Origin: Nocardiopsis algeriensis
Lineage (GTDB): Bacteria; Actinomycetota; Actinomycetes; Streptosporangiales; Streptosporangiaceae
DNA: 64,000 nt
Assembly: GCF_014203695.1 (NCBI RefSeq)
Contig: NZ_JACHJO010000002.1
Coordinates: 1 to 64,000 of the forward strand
Reading direction: 5' to 3'
The number at the start of each line of letters is the position of its first letter. Within the stretch, counting starts at the first letter, position 1. Below are positions 1-7,869 of the stretch, piece by piece. The notes below the pieces were generated by a model, which worked only from the letters and a program-made list of their open reading frames with translations, made no database searches and was not told where the DNA came from. A program made the translations under genes and the position numbers.

Positions 1-774
1 GCGGAGATCACCAAGGTGCATGCCGACAACTACGGCGTCTACGGTGTGCGCAAGGTCCATGCCGAACTCAACCGGCAGGGCCACCGGGTGGCCCGCTGCA
101 CCGTGCAGCGGCTGATGAAACGAGCTGGGCTGCGCGGCATCAGCCGCACCAAGGGGCCGTGCACCACCGTGCCGGCACCGGCCCCGGACATGCGCCCGGA
201 CCTGGTGGAGCGCTCCTTCACCGCCATGGCCCCCGACCAGTTGTGGGTGGCCGACATCACCTATGTGCGCACCTTCGCCGGGTGGGTCTACGCCGCCTTC
301 GTCATCGACGTGTTCTCCCGCCGTGTGGTGGGCTGGCAGGTGTCGAAGTCACTGCGCACCGACTTGGCTCTGGACGCACTGGAGATGGGCCTGTGGAGCC
401 GCGAGCACGCCGGCCGCAGCGTCGACGGGCTCATCCACCACTCCGACCGCGGCGTGCAGTACGTCGCGGTGCGCTACACCCAACGGTTGGCCCAGGCCGG
501 CGCGGTGGCCTCGGTCGGTTCCACCGGTGACTCCTACGACAATGCTCTGGCCGAGGCGTTCCACTCACTGTTCAAGGCCGAGCTGGTGCGCAACCGCGGG
601 CCGTGGAAGGACATCGACGACCTCGAGTTGGCGGTGGCCGAGTACATCGACTGGTTCAACCACCGCCGTCTGCACGGCGAGATCGGCCTGGTCCCGCCAG
701 CGGAGTTCGAAGCCGACTTCTACCAGCACAATCCCGCATCGGCACCCGCCGATGCGTTGGTTCCAAGCCTCTAA
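1..774 (+). CDS. IS3-family transposase OrfB (DDE integrase), 5' truncated by window edge
   Basis: Catalytic subunit of an IS3-group insertion sequence. It cuts and joins IS ends, normally as an OrfAB frameshift product. The frame is open to base 1, so the gene starts outside the window; the first internal start codon is a GTG at 16. Residues near the start (NYGVYGVRKVHAEL) are the HTH_21 segment. The rve catalytic domain follows, with the first Asp in WVADITYV, the second in HHSDRGVQY and the Glu in YDNALAEAFHSL. It ends HRRLHGEIGLVPPAEFEADF, the usual IS3 C-terminus. Just downstream (about 770-787) the sequence CTCTAAAAAACCCGGCAC resembles the IS end at 1022-1043 and probably marks the right terminal repeat. 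No frameshift is seen inside the window, so it may still be functional. Confidence 0.93.
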   Translation, partial: AEITKVHADNYGVYGVRKVHAELNRQGHRVARCTVQRLMKRAGLRGISRTKGPCTTVPAPAPDMRPDLVERSFTAMAPDQLWVADITYVRTFAGWVYAAFVIDVFSRRVVGWQVSKSLRTDLALDALEMGLWSREHAGRSVDGLIHHSDRGVQYVAVRYTQRLAQAGAVASVGSTGDSYDNALAEAFHSLFKAELVRNRGPWKDIDDLELAVAEYIDWFNHRRLHGEIGLVPPAEFEADFYQHNPASAPADALVPSL

Positions 775-811
775 AAAACCCGGCACGAAACAAGTGAAGC
801 CTCACCCGCTA

Positions 812-1027
812 TCACGCACCAACTCGTAAGGCGATACGGTCCTGGCGCCGCCAGGCGTAGACGGTCTCGGTACTGATGTCCAGATCGTGTGCCATATCGG
901 CGACGCTGCGCCCTGCTTCGACCGAGTCCAAGACCTTGCGGCGGAACTCGGCCGGGTATCCACGATGTCCCACGATGCCCTCCTTCAAGGGGCACGTGGT
1001 CCCAGGATCCAGAAAAACCGACTCCAA
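812..1027 (-). pseudogene. IS3-family OrfA fragment with left IS end
   Basis: N-terminal part of an IS3 OrfA (HTH DNA-binding subunit), read on the opposite strand to the OrfB at the window start. The peptide contains GYPAEFRRKVLDSVEAGRSV and DLDISTETVYAWRRQDRI, the typical IS3 helix-turn-helix. After DRI the similarity ends and a stop follows (RIALRVGA), so the leucine-zipper half is missing. Upstream on its own strand, positions 1022-1043 read TGTCCTGCGTTTTTTGGAG, which looks like a left inverted repeat. The 3' junction is near 834. This is a second, partial IS3 copy facing the first, and it sits directly behind the stop of the bacteriocin-associated membrane protein. Confidence 0.8.
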
Positions 1028-1063
1028 AAAACGCAGGACACACCATGTCTGCGTGCGCGGCCC

Positions 1064-3124
1064 TCAGGCCTGGGTGGCGCCCTCGTGGACGATACGGCGA
1101 TGGAAGAAGGCGAGGGTGGCCAGGACGAAAATGAGGGCGACTCCTGCGACACCAGCGGCCATGAACGGTTCGGTCCCGGTGGTACCGGTCACCTCGGGCG
1201 AGAAGGTCTGGGGGTTTTGCAGCAGGGCGAGCCGGTTCAGGGTCCACCAGGTGGCCCAGCCGACGAAGCCGGCCATGACACAGGCCTCAGCCAGAAGCAT
1301 CCCGCGGTGGGCGGCTGTGAACGTCCACCCATTGATGTGCCGGGCGAAGATTTGCTGGGCGCGGGTACGCACGTAGATCAGGCAGGCAGCGAGGCCGGTC
1401 AGTGCCACGACCACGCCGAGGGCGGCCAGGTTGGCGGTACGGATGCGCACCTCGGACAGGAGCCGGTCGTGTTGGTCGGCAGCGGCGAGCGCAACGGGCT
1501 GCAGCCCGTTGACGTAGGACGACAGTGGTTCTTGAGCAATGGCTGTCTCCACGTCGGTGGGGTCCGGGAACAACAGGTACCCCTGAGAGGCGAGGTGGGC
1601 ATAGCGGGGCGCAGGCATCATGCCGTTGGGGATCACGACGATGACGGCATCGGTGAGCAAGGGCGTGGCTGTGAGAGTGGCCTGTTCGGTCCGACCGTAG
1701 GTGAACACCTGTTGCCCGCCGGCCAGCGCGAGGACCTCGATGTCGACGGGCTCGTCGTCTCTCATCTCGAAGTCCAGCCATGCCTCCACGCCCTCAAGCA
1801 GGGTAGGGGCGAGATCGGCGTGTGACTCGGGGATGAGAATGCGCACGCTCTCACCAGGGCCGTAGCGCTCCCCGTCCGGGGAGAGGAGTTCCTGATGTCG
1901 CAGGTAGGTGTCATTGACCAGCAGTGCTTCGAAGTCCGGATAGGGGGAGCCGGGCGGCACGTAGTAGTCGGCCTGCCCAGGGCGCACCAGGATCGTGTCT
2001 CCGTCTGTGTCGGTCTCGCGCAGCCACGGTCCGATGTCCGTCTCGAAGGCCTCCTCCATCTCCTCTGCCCGGACGCTGCCGAGGAACGTGATCTGGGAGG
2101 TGTCGTCCGCCTCGACGAAGTGGTCGAAGCCTTCCTGGGAAACCCGCACTTCTCGGGCGGAGCCCGCTAGAGCGCCGATCGCGCCGAAAGCCAGGACCAG
2201 CACGGTGATCCGGACGGTGTAGGTGGCCAGGACCGTCGAGCGGACCGGGAGCTTGCCCTTGAGTGTGCCAAGCACGTCGGACAGGTGCAGCATCCCGAGA
2301 GCGAGCGCGTGTGCGCCCACCGCGGCCGCAGTGAGACCGGCGACCACGTATCCGGTGAGGGCTGCGAACTCCCGGAGCTGCGCCCAGCCGTTGTAGAGGC
2401 CGAGAAGGGTGAGTGCGAGCACGGTGGTGACGAGAGCTGCGACCACCCATACACACGCGATCCGGAACAGATCGCTACCGAGGATGCGCAGGTAAGAGTG
2501 GCCGTTGAGCCGCATCACACCGTAGGCCTTGGCGTTCAACAACACACCGGAGCCAACGACGACGACAATGCACAGCGCGGTGGTCACCAGTGCGTTGAAG
2601 AGGTCACCTTCCAAGAGGTAGTCCTCCCGGTGGAGTACCCGTTCATCGTCACGGTGGGCGAAGTCGCCAACCAGGCCGACGTCGGAGAGCGCGTCTTGGA
2701 CAGCATGCGCGTCCTCCTCTTCGCCAAAGACCATGTAGTAACCACGAGGATCAGCGAGGGAGAGTTCGGAGAAATCGTGCACCTCGGTGCGCATGGCCGG
2801 GCTGAAGTCGGGGTACCCGCTCTCTGCCCATTCGGCACCCGGACCGGACGAATCTCCAGCGGCGATGTAGAAGTGACGCAGATTTCCCGGATCCCGGAGG
2901 TCAGGGATGTTGAGCACGACCGTACTTCTCGTGCTTTCAGCCGCTCTTTGAACTGCAGCAGCGACCTCCGCCGAAGTGGATATGTTGCTGTTTTCCCTGA
3001 TCCATAAGAGATGTGGGTTTCCGGCAGCCACATCTCGATCGGCAAGGCTCATTGCAAGGAATGCCAGAATGATGGACATCAAGACAGAGATGATGTGACC
3101 GAAGGCGATATTGCGGTGTAGCAC
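1064..3124 (-). CDS. Bacteriocin-associated integral membrane protein (DUF1430 / bact_immun_7tm family)
   Basis: Large polytopic membrane protein of 686 residues. TM1 is at about 7-27. A long extracytoplasmic segment follows, rich in Asp/Glu, then a TM cluster (about 170-330), a second external domain (about 335-560) and a C-terminal TM group (about 570-680). The layout and length match the family found beside lactococcin-972-type bacteriocins. There it works with an ABC ATPase in export or self-protection; the exact role is poorly established. The expected ATPase gene should follow on the minus strand, but an IS3 remnant lies there instead, 36 bases after the stop, so the system looks broken. 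The start is a GTG at 3124 with weak spacing to a purine-rich stretch. Family assignment rests on architecture and recall; no search was run. Confidence 0.7.
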   Translation of the reverse strand: MLHRNIAFGHIISVLMSIILAFLAMSLADRDVAAGNPHLLWIRENSNISTSAEVAAAVQRAAESTRSTVVLNIPDLRDPGNLRHFYIAAGDSSGPGAEWAESGYPDFSPAMRTEVHDFSELSLADPRGYYMVFGEEEDAHAVQDALSDVGLVGDFAHRDDERVLHREDYLLEGDLFNALVTTALCIVVVVGSGVLLNAKAYGVMRLNGHSYLRILGSDLFRIACVWVVAALVTTVLALTLLGLYNGWAQLREFAALTGYVVAGLTAAAVGAHALALGMLHLSDVLGTLKGKLPVRSTVLATYTVRITVLVLAFGAIGALAGSAREVRVSQEGFDHFVEADDTSQITFLGSVRAEEMEEAFETDIGPWLRETDTDGDTILVRPGQADYYVPPGSPYPDFEALLVNDTYLRHQELLSPDGERYGPGESVRILIPESHADLAPTLLEGVEAWLDFEMRDDEPVDIEVLALAGGQQVFTYGRTEQATLTATPLLTDAVIVVIPNGMMPAPRYAHLASQGYLLFPDPTDVETAIAQEPLSSYVNGLQPVALAAADQHDRLLSEVRIRTANLAALGVVVALTGLAACLIYVRTRAQQIFARHINGWTFTAAHRGMLLAEACVMAGFVGWATWWTLNRLALLQNPQTFSPEVTGTTGTEPFMAAGVAGVALIFVLATLAFFHRRIVHEGATQA

Positions 3125-3133
3125 GGGTCTCGT

Positions 3134-3255
3134 TCAAAGTGGTTCCACGGCGGCCCGCCGACCAGAGGGACGAATGGCGGGCCCTGTCTGCTTCAGCGCG
3201 TCAACAGCTGTTTCTCCAGTACGACTTGTCATCCGCGTTTCATCGTCTTCTTCAT
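3134..3255 (-). other. Two overlapping tiny ORFs upstream of the membrane protein (possible decayed bacteriocin gene)
   Basis: On the minus strand an ATG at 3255, preceded by an AGGGGG run, opens the peptide MKKTMKRG and stops at 3229. The stop overlaps (ATGA) a second ATG at 3232 that runs 32 residues (MTSRTGETAVDALKQTG...) to 3134, ten bases before the GTG of the membrane protein. In intact loci of this family a secreted lactococcin-972-like peptide with a basic MKK-type signal is encoded here. What is seen could be its remnant or a translated leader. Neither peptide has a hydrophobic signal or the Trp-rich bacteriocin core, so function is unproven. Confidence 0.3.
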
Positions 3256-3273
3256 AAGAGGCCCCCTGACTGA

Positions 3274-3292
3274 CCTGTGGGGAATTCACAGG
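3274..3292. promoter_or_regulatory. Inverted repeat upstream of the tiny ORFs
   Basis: CCTGTG and CACAGG separated by 7 bases (GGGAATT) lie about 20-40 bases before the ATG at 3255 on the minus strand. The spacing suits an operator near a promoter; the binding protein is unknown. Confidence 0.3.
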
Positions 3293-3431
3293 GGTTTTCC
3301 CTTAAAGACTCGAACCATGAGTGAAGCTACCAGAACTACGAGCAGCCCACCTGACCCAAACAGCTCAGAACTTCACCATTAAGCGCCTTCTCACATGTCT
3401 AACCTGCACACTTTCACTACGTGAGTTTTTC

Positions 3432-3449
3432 GTGGCCGGATCCGGCCAC
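3432..3449. repeat. Perfect 18-bp palindrome
   Basis: GTGGCCGGATCCGGCCAC is a perfect palindrome in an otherwise AT-richer stretch of 3256-3520 where I find no supportable gene. A 63-residue plus-strand ORF (3321-3512) covers it but shows no recognisable motif. It could be an operator, a cruciform or an IS-end trace. Confidence 0.35.
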
Positions 3450-3524
3450 ATAGAAAACAGCAGGTCAGAAGTAATGCAACCAGGAGATACTTTTGATCCG
3501 ATGGCCGACTGATCCCCCCACGGC

Positions 3525-3675
3525 CAAGGCCCCGAAGTCCTCGCGCCCTGCCGAGGAACGCACGAAAGCGGACTTGGACAGATCGCGGGGACGGACCGAG
3601 CTTTGACATGCAACAACGGGCACGGCCCTGAAGCCTCATGGAGTTGCCGGAAAACCACTTTCCATAAGGGCACAC
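3525..3675 (-). repeat. Copy 1 of a ~150-bp inverted repeat pair
   Basis: The reverse complement of this segment aligns along its whole length with 4665-4816. Shared words include CCTTATGGA, CCATG, CTTCAGG, CAAAGCTCGGT, GTTCCTCGGCAG and CTTCGGGGCC. I judge roughly four of five bases identical by eye. Differences are spread evenly over the three codon positions, so neither copy looks like a conserved coding sequence. The two copies face each other across a 1-kb mosaic of IS fragments. Confidence 0.7.
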
Positions 3676-3765
3676 GCCCGTTGCGTCATCCTCCCGCGCC
3701 CATGCTTCTCCTCAGCCCCACCCGCGCAACCACCCACCCCCACCAATGCGCCCATCCCGGCCTGA

Positions 3766-4020
3766 GGGACCCTGTCCACCGCCAACGGCCCATGCGGTCC
3801 ACGCGGCCGCCGCTACAGCCTGCCCGCCTTGTGCGTGTGCGCCCTGACCAGCGCCGACCACGCCACCACCTGCGCCATCATCGAGCGGACCCGCAACGTA
3901 CCCGAGCACGTCCTCCCGGGTTTGGGCCTGCCCGTATGCCCTTTCACCCGACACATCAACGTCCCCGACGAGCACACCCTGCACAACCTCCTCACCCGCC
4001 TGGCCCCCGCCCGAGGAGTC
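3766..4020 (+). pseudogene. ISAs1-type transposase N-terminal fragment
   Basis: The frame open from 3766 reads GPRGRRYSLPALCVCALTSA, then CAIIERTRNVPEHVLPGLGLP and VPDEHTLHNLLTRLAPA. This is the order seen in the N-terminal DDE_Tnp_1-associated domain of ISAs1-family transposases (RGRRY-LPALL, AIAEWA, ARLGL, VPSExTIRR). There is no start codon with a ribosome site and no catalytic domain. Similarity stops near 4020, where IS110-derived sequence on the other strand begins. Confidence 0.65.
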
Positions 4021-4029
4021 CCGTCATAT

Positions 4030-4108
4030 CGCCTACGCCGCCGGCGGCAAGGCTCAGCGCGACGGTCAGGTGCATCTGCTTGTGCGGATCGATGCCCAGT
4101 GTCACCAT
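4030..4108 (-). pseudogene. IS110-family transposase, extreme N-terminus only
   Basis: From the ATG at 4108 the minus strand reads MVTLGIDPHKQMHLTVALSL, the diagnostic start of IS110 DEDD transposases. GIDPHK carries the first catalytic Asp. Similarity is lost after about 25 residues, where the ISAs1 fragment on the opposite strand begins. Only the 5' end of the element remains, so it cannot move by itself. Confidence 0.75.
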
Positions 4109-4330
4109 GGTGGTGTCCTGTCCTTGTCTTTTGGTGGAGGGACGGGACTGCTGCCAGGGCTCTGCCGTGGGGGACAGATCTACTGTGAATTATGGGATGC
4201 ACAGGCTTCTATCAGGTCACTCTCACAGGCAGGGCCCTGGTGTGCGAGCGCTGGTGGACACGTCACGAGAAAGCCATCTCGGACAGATCTTGTAGGAGTC
4301 ACCCCAGCGTCGCGATCGGGGAGAGCTCCC
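4109..4330 (-). ncRNA. Candidate relic of an IS110 left end / bridge-RNA region
   Basis: The roughly 200 bases upstream of the IS110 start on the minus strand are non-coding. They hold AT-richer words (CACAGTAGATCTG, AGAAGCCTGTG) unlike the GC-rich surroundings. In IS110 elements the long left end between terminus and transposase ATG is the place from which the bridge RNA is transcribed. By position this stretch is a candidate relic. The words CACCATGGTGGTGTC and AGATCTACTG here recur near 4347-4376. No secondary structure was computed and the outer boundary is unknown. Confidence 0.3.
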
Positions 4331-4664
4331 GTCGAAACCCTCCCTGACACCACCATGGTGGACCAGTAGATCTTGCACCTGCGGTCAACTTCACCCTGCC
4401 CCGCTGCTGCCCTATCACCGGCCAAAGTGACCGCAAGTACAAGATCACCGGAAGAAAAGCCGCTGGCCGGGGTGGGGTCGACTGGAAACTTTCGGCCACT
4501 CCTGCGCCTGCACCCACTCCTGCGCCCACATCCGCGCCCGTGTCCGCACCTGCTCCTTGCTCCGCTCGGGGACGCCGCCACCGAGGGAAACAAGGGCGGA
4601 GGCCGGCGCGGACTGCCCATGGCCCGGGTGCGCGAGGAGGCTGCGCAGGGTGTGCTCGTCGAGC

Positions 4665-4816
4665 GTGTGGCCTTATGGACAGTGGTTTCTCGACAATTCC
4701 ATGTTCCTTCAGGCTCGTGCCGGTTTCTGCATGCCAAAGCTCGGTTCTATCCCCGCAACCCGGTCAGCTCCGGCTTTCGTGTGTTCCTCGGCAGAACGCG
4801 AGAGCTTCGGGGCCCT
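4665..4816 (+). repeat. Copy 2 of the ~150-bp inverted repeat pair
   Basis: Partner of 3525-3675 in opposite orientation, ending six bases before the stop codon of the S1-domain gene. The 4331-4664 stretch between holds only runs of proline/arginine shadow ORFs and low-complexity CACTCCTGCGCC repeats (about 4497-4550). I see no gene there. Confidence 0.7.
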
Positions 4817-4821
4817 GAAGG

Positions 4822-5661
4822 TCACCGGATGTCAGGCAGAACCTGCTGCCGAGCAAGAGTCAGCCTGCGTTGTCCTCGATCCACCTCGAGGACGACCACC
4901 GAGAGCTCCTCACCCACCCGGACCACCTCCTCCGGGGTTTCCACCGGCGCTTCCGTCGGTTCTCGCAGATGCACCAAGCCCTCAACACCATCGGCCACCT
5001 CGACGAAGACACCGAACGGCACGAGCTTGGTGACGCGCCCACACAGCACCTGCCCCTCTCGGGCAGTGTCGGCGAACACCTGGAACGGGTCGGGCTGCAT
5101 CGCTTTCAGCGACAACCGGGCCTCTCCGTTCGATGTGTCGAACCTGAGGAACTCGCATGAGACACGCTGACCGACTTGAACGATGTCCGAAGCCGCATCG
5201 AAGCGGTGCCAGGACAACGCGGCATAGGAGATGAACCCGACGCCGGGGAAAGCAGGGTGGCCGGGCCCCTCGTCCAACCTCACGAACACGCCGAACGACT
5301 CGATCGACGCGATCACGCCGGACACGATCTCGCCGTAGCGAAGCCCTTTGAGGAACGCCCACAGCTGTGGGTTCTCCGTGGCAGCCATCGACATCCGGAC
5401 TCGGCCCGCCTCCCTGTCGACGGCGATCACCTCCGCCGTGACACGCTGGCCGACCTCCACTTCCCTGTTCGTGCGCGCGAACCGGGTCCAGGAGACGTCC
5501 AACGGTCCGACCACCCCCAGTGGTCGTCCAGGAAAGCCGTCCAGGGCCACTACCACGTCACCGTCACGGGTCACCTTGGTGACGGTCCCGCTGCAATGCT
5601 CGCCGCGACGGACCGTTGCCAAGAAATCTTGAGCAGCCTGACCATCCGATGTTTCGTCCAT
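4822..5661 (-). CDS. S1 RNA-binding domain protein (three S1 domains)
   Basis: Protein of 279 residues built from three S1/OB-fold domains at about 18-90, 108-185 and 198-272. Each has the S1 signature: GTVTKVTRDGDVVVALDG, then GVIASIESFGVFVRLDEGPG, then GRVTKLVPFGVFVEVADGVE followed by GLVHL. Blocks such as VGQRVTAEVIAVD and LSLKAMQ also fit. It is far shorter than ribosomal protein S1 and resembles the S1-repeat paralogues common in actinomycetes. It should bind RNA in the cytoplasm, perhaps in translation or RNA turnover; the substrate is not known. It stands alone, with IS debris downstream and an XRE remnant upstream. The ATG at 5661 begins MDETSDGQAAQDFL. Confidence 0.85.
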   Translation of the reverse strand: MDETSDGQAAQDFLATVRRGEHCSGTVTKVTRDGDVVVALDGFPGRPLGVVGPLDVSWTRFARTNREVEVGQRVTAEVIAVDREAGRVRMSMAATENPQLWAFLKGLRYGEIVSGVIASIESFGVFVRLDEGPGHPAFPGVGFISYAALSWHRFDAASDIVQVGQRVSCEFLRFDTSNGEARLSLKAMQPDPFQVFADTAREGQVLCGRVTKLVPFGVFVEVADGVEGLVHLREPTEAPVETPEEVVRVGEELSVVVLEVDRGQRRLTLARQQVLPDIR

Positions 5662-5796
5662 GACGCTTCAGCCTGTCAGAAGAAAGCCCGAACGGCTCTG
5701 CCGATGCGTTTCGCACCGCAGCCGCGCCCGAGTCATAGTGGATGAGTCCGGAAGCAATCCGCTCCGCATCCAACGCACTGCGGCAACGTCCTGCCA

Positions 5797-5935
5797 CTTG
5801 TGGGCGCAGGACCCTGGTCAGGCGAGTGAGGATCTCATGGGAGTCGACCGTGAAGATGCCGCGTCCGGCCTGGGAGAGCCACGGTTCCGAGTGGCCGAGG
5901 AGGCCTGCCGGCACGCTTTGGGAGTAACTGCGGCG
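5797..5935 (-). pseudogene. XRE-family HTH fragment
   Basis: The minus-strand frame reads SYSQSVPAGLLGHSEPWLSQ, then AGRGIFTVDSHEILTRLTRVL. This matches the core XRE helix-turn-helix of actinomycete regulators (YSQ-LA-LLGHSE-WLSQVERG-R-VDSH-VLTRLAEVL). There is no proper start and the rest of the protein is missing, so this is a relic. Intact homologues often sit next to a flavoprotein like the one at 5995-6501, so the two probably once formed a pair. The remainder of 5662-5994 holds no supportable gene. Confidence 0.6.
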
Positions 5936-5994
5936 TCGGCGGGCGTGTGTGATCGTCCGGCCTCGGGTGGCGGGGGCCACGGCGTGCCTTTCGG

Positions 5995-6501
5995 TCAGAG
6001 GCTGTTCACGGTGTCGATGACCTGCTGCCAGGAGGGCAGACGTTTCTCGTAGGGGGCGTGAGGGTCGTGCAGGACGGTGACCGCGTCCATGGAGCGCAGG
6101 GTGTCCAGGGAGCGGGTGAACGCCGGGTGGGACGCCAGTTGGGGCTTGCAGTGGGGCACCACAACGGTGGGCACGCCGTATCCGGCCATCTCGCACAGCA
6201 GGGCGATCGCGAAGTTGTCGGCCAGGCCCTGGGCGAACTTGTTGGTGGAGTTGAAGGTCAGCGGGCAGGCCAGCACCGCGTCAGCGGGCGGTAGGGGCTT
6301 GCCCTGGCCAGGCCTGCGGAATGTCACCCGGACCGGGTCGCCGGTGACCTCTTCCAGGCGGGCGGGGTCGTGGAAGTCCGTGCCGGTGGGGGTGGACAGC
6401 ACCGTCACCCGCCAGTCATGACCTTGGAAGGCCTGAACGAGTTCGACCACCCCCTCCGGCGCGGGGGCTCCGGACAGCACCAGGTACAGGGTTCGCGGCA
6501 T
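5995..6501 (-). CDS. Flavoprotein (PPC-decarboxylase-like fold)
   Basis: A 168-residue single-domain protein of the flavoprotein family (PF02441-like), related to phosphopantothenoylcysteine decarboxylases. N-terminal LYLVLSGAPAPEGV is the Rossmann-like first strand and nucleotide loop. DAVLACPLTFNSTNKFAQGL is the family's A-P-x-T-x-N-x(3)-K-x-A-x-G motif, and VPTVVVPHCKPQLASHPAF follows. Such stand-alone actinomycete members bind FMN and their substrate is unknown; they are usually paired with an XRE regulator. The ATG at 6501 begins MPRTLYLVLS. A decayed XRE HTH lies immediately downstream. Confidence 0.8.
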   Translation of the reverse strand: MPRTLYLVLSGAPAPEGVVELVQAFQGHDWRVTVLSTPTGTDFHDPARLEEVTGDPVRVTFRRPGQGKPLPPADAVLACPLTFNSTNKFAQGLADNFAIALLCEMAGYGVPTVVVPHCKPQLASHPAFTRSLDTLRSMDAVTVLHDPHAPYEKRLPSWQQVIDTVNSL

Positions 6502-6741
6502 GGCCCGAGTGTAGAGCCGAGCCGCCGAGCGAACCCGGGATTCAACCGTCTCGAACGAAGAACGCGGCAGATGTCAGCCGCCCGAGTCCCGAGAGGCGGT
6601 TTCGGCACTCCATTCACATCTTCCCTGACCAGGGCTCACACTCAAGTGTTCTGGCCGGAACCGGCAACAGGAGCAATCCCATAGCTCATCTTAGCTAGTG
6701 TGCCGTCATGACGTTCGACAGCTAACCGACACCTGCGGCAG

Positions 6742-7869
6742 ATGTCCGTCGTTGAGGAGGAGATATTGGAGTCGATTCCGGGCTCATCAGGGGCAAGAAA
6801 CCAGGATGACACCCCGTCGCTCATCCTCAACTATCCAACAGCAATGCACTTCCCGGCTATGCCGTCACCTGAACAGATCGTCTTCACCTACGACCCTGAC
6901 GAATTCGAGAGGTTCGTCGAGGAGTGGGTTCCTGCGCTGGACAGTCTGTACGTCCGGGTAGAGCGCCAGGGAGGCGCGGGTGACCACGGCATCGACGTAG
7001 CGGGCTTCCTCACTCACCAGGGCTTAGAAGGCCCTTGGCACAACTACCAGTGCAAACGTTACAAGAGAACGCTGGCTCTGAGCACCGCCACGGGTGAGAT
7101 GCGGAAAATGTTCGCGGGCGTCGTCACCGGTGAGTTCGTCATACCAGAGAAGTACACCTTCGTCGCTCCTTCGATCGGCCCCAGCCTGCAACAGGCCCTG
7201 CAACGCCCGGTCGCTACCCGGAAGGACTTCGTAGAAGAGCTGCGCGATACCACAGACAAGGTCATCACCGACCTGGGCCCGCGATTGAGGCGTGAGGTCG
7301 AGGAGTTGGCGGCGAACACGTCATTCGAGATCTTCCGAACCGTCAACATGAAAGAGATGCTCGAGCAGCACAAGACCACTAGCGCCTGGGCGAAGCGGTT
7401 CCCGCCACAGTCTCCACCCCGCCCGACCATCATGGAACCACCCGAGAGGCCGGAGCCGAGTGAGGCCCGCTACATACAGCAGTTAGTCCAGGTATATGCC
7501 GAGCGTTGGCCCGATCACACCAGCACCCTCGACCAGATCGCACAGCATCACAAGGCTGGTCCTCACCTACGCCACCAGCGTGAAGCATTCTTCAGTGCCG
7601 AGTCTCTACGCCGCTTCGGAGAGGAGGCTTATCCCGAAGGTCATTTCGAGGCCATCGTCAAGGACATCTACGACGCCGTGATCGACGTGGCGAGAGACGA
7701 TCACCCGACGGGGTGGAAGCGTCTAAGTGCCGTCATCTCGGAGGCGCACAGTGTTGGGCTGACTCAGACAGTTTTCGCTCAGCATGTGAGACCTCTGGAT
7801 CGCCGCGGGGTATGCCATCACCTGGCGAACGAGGACGAGCTCACATGGTGTGAGGAAGAAGGCTCATGA
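6742..7869 (+). CDS. ABC-3C system effector: restriction-endonuclease-fold protein
   Basis: First gene of a predicted three-gene ABC-three-component (ABC-3C) conflict system; 375 residues. The N-terminal half contains GGAGDHGIDVAG followed by WHNYQCKRYKR, the D-x(n)-Q-x-K core of Mrr-like PD-(D/E)xK nucleases. This suggests cleavage of nucleic acid when the system is triggered. The C-terminal half (about 230-375) is helical and probably docks with the partner proteins, as in other ABC-3C effectors. An alternative start is a TTG at 6766, right behind a strong GAGGAGGAG ribosome site; the ATG at 6742 has none. Its stop overlaps the next ATG (ATGA). GC content and codon use are lower than the genes after 17 kb, consistent with transfer. 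Confidence 0.75.
   Translation: MSVVEEEILESIPGSSGARNQDDTPSLILNYPTAMHFPAMPSPEQIVFTYDPDEFERFVEEWVPALDSLYVRVERQGGAGDHGIDVAGFLTHQGLEGPWHNYQCKRYKRTLALSTATGEMRKMFAGVVTGEFVIPEKYTFVAPSIGPSLQQALQRPVATRKDFVEELRDTTDKVITDLGPRLRREVEELAANTSFEIFRTVNMKEMLEQHKTTSAWAKRFPPQSPPRPTIMEPPERPEPSEARYIQQLVQVYAERWPDHTSTLDQIAQHHKAGPHLRHQREAFFSAESLRRFGEEAYPEGHFEAIVKDIYDAVIDVARDDHPTGWKRLSAVISEAHSVGLTQTVFAQHVRPLDRRGVCHHLANEDELTWCEEEGS

Noticed and set aside
3603..4737. Paired short ORFs in the inverted repeats with similar peptides (MTCNNGHGPE... and MACRNRHEPE...)
   Set aside because: Over 25 codons the differences fall about equally on the three codon positions, so no coding constraint is seen. They are a by-product of the DNA repeat.
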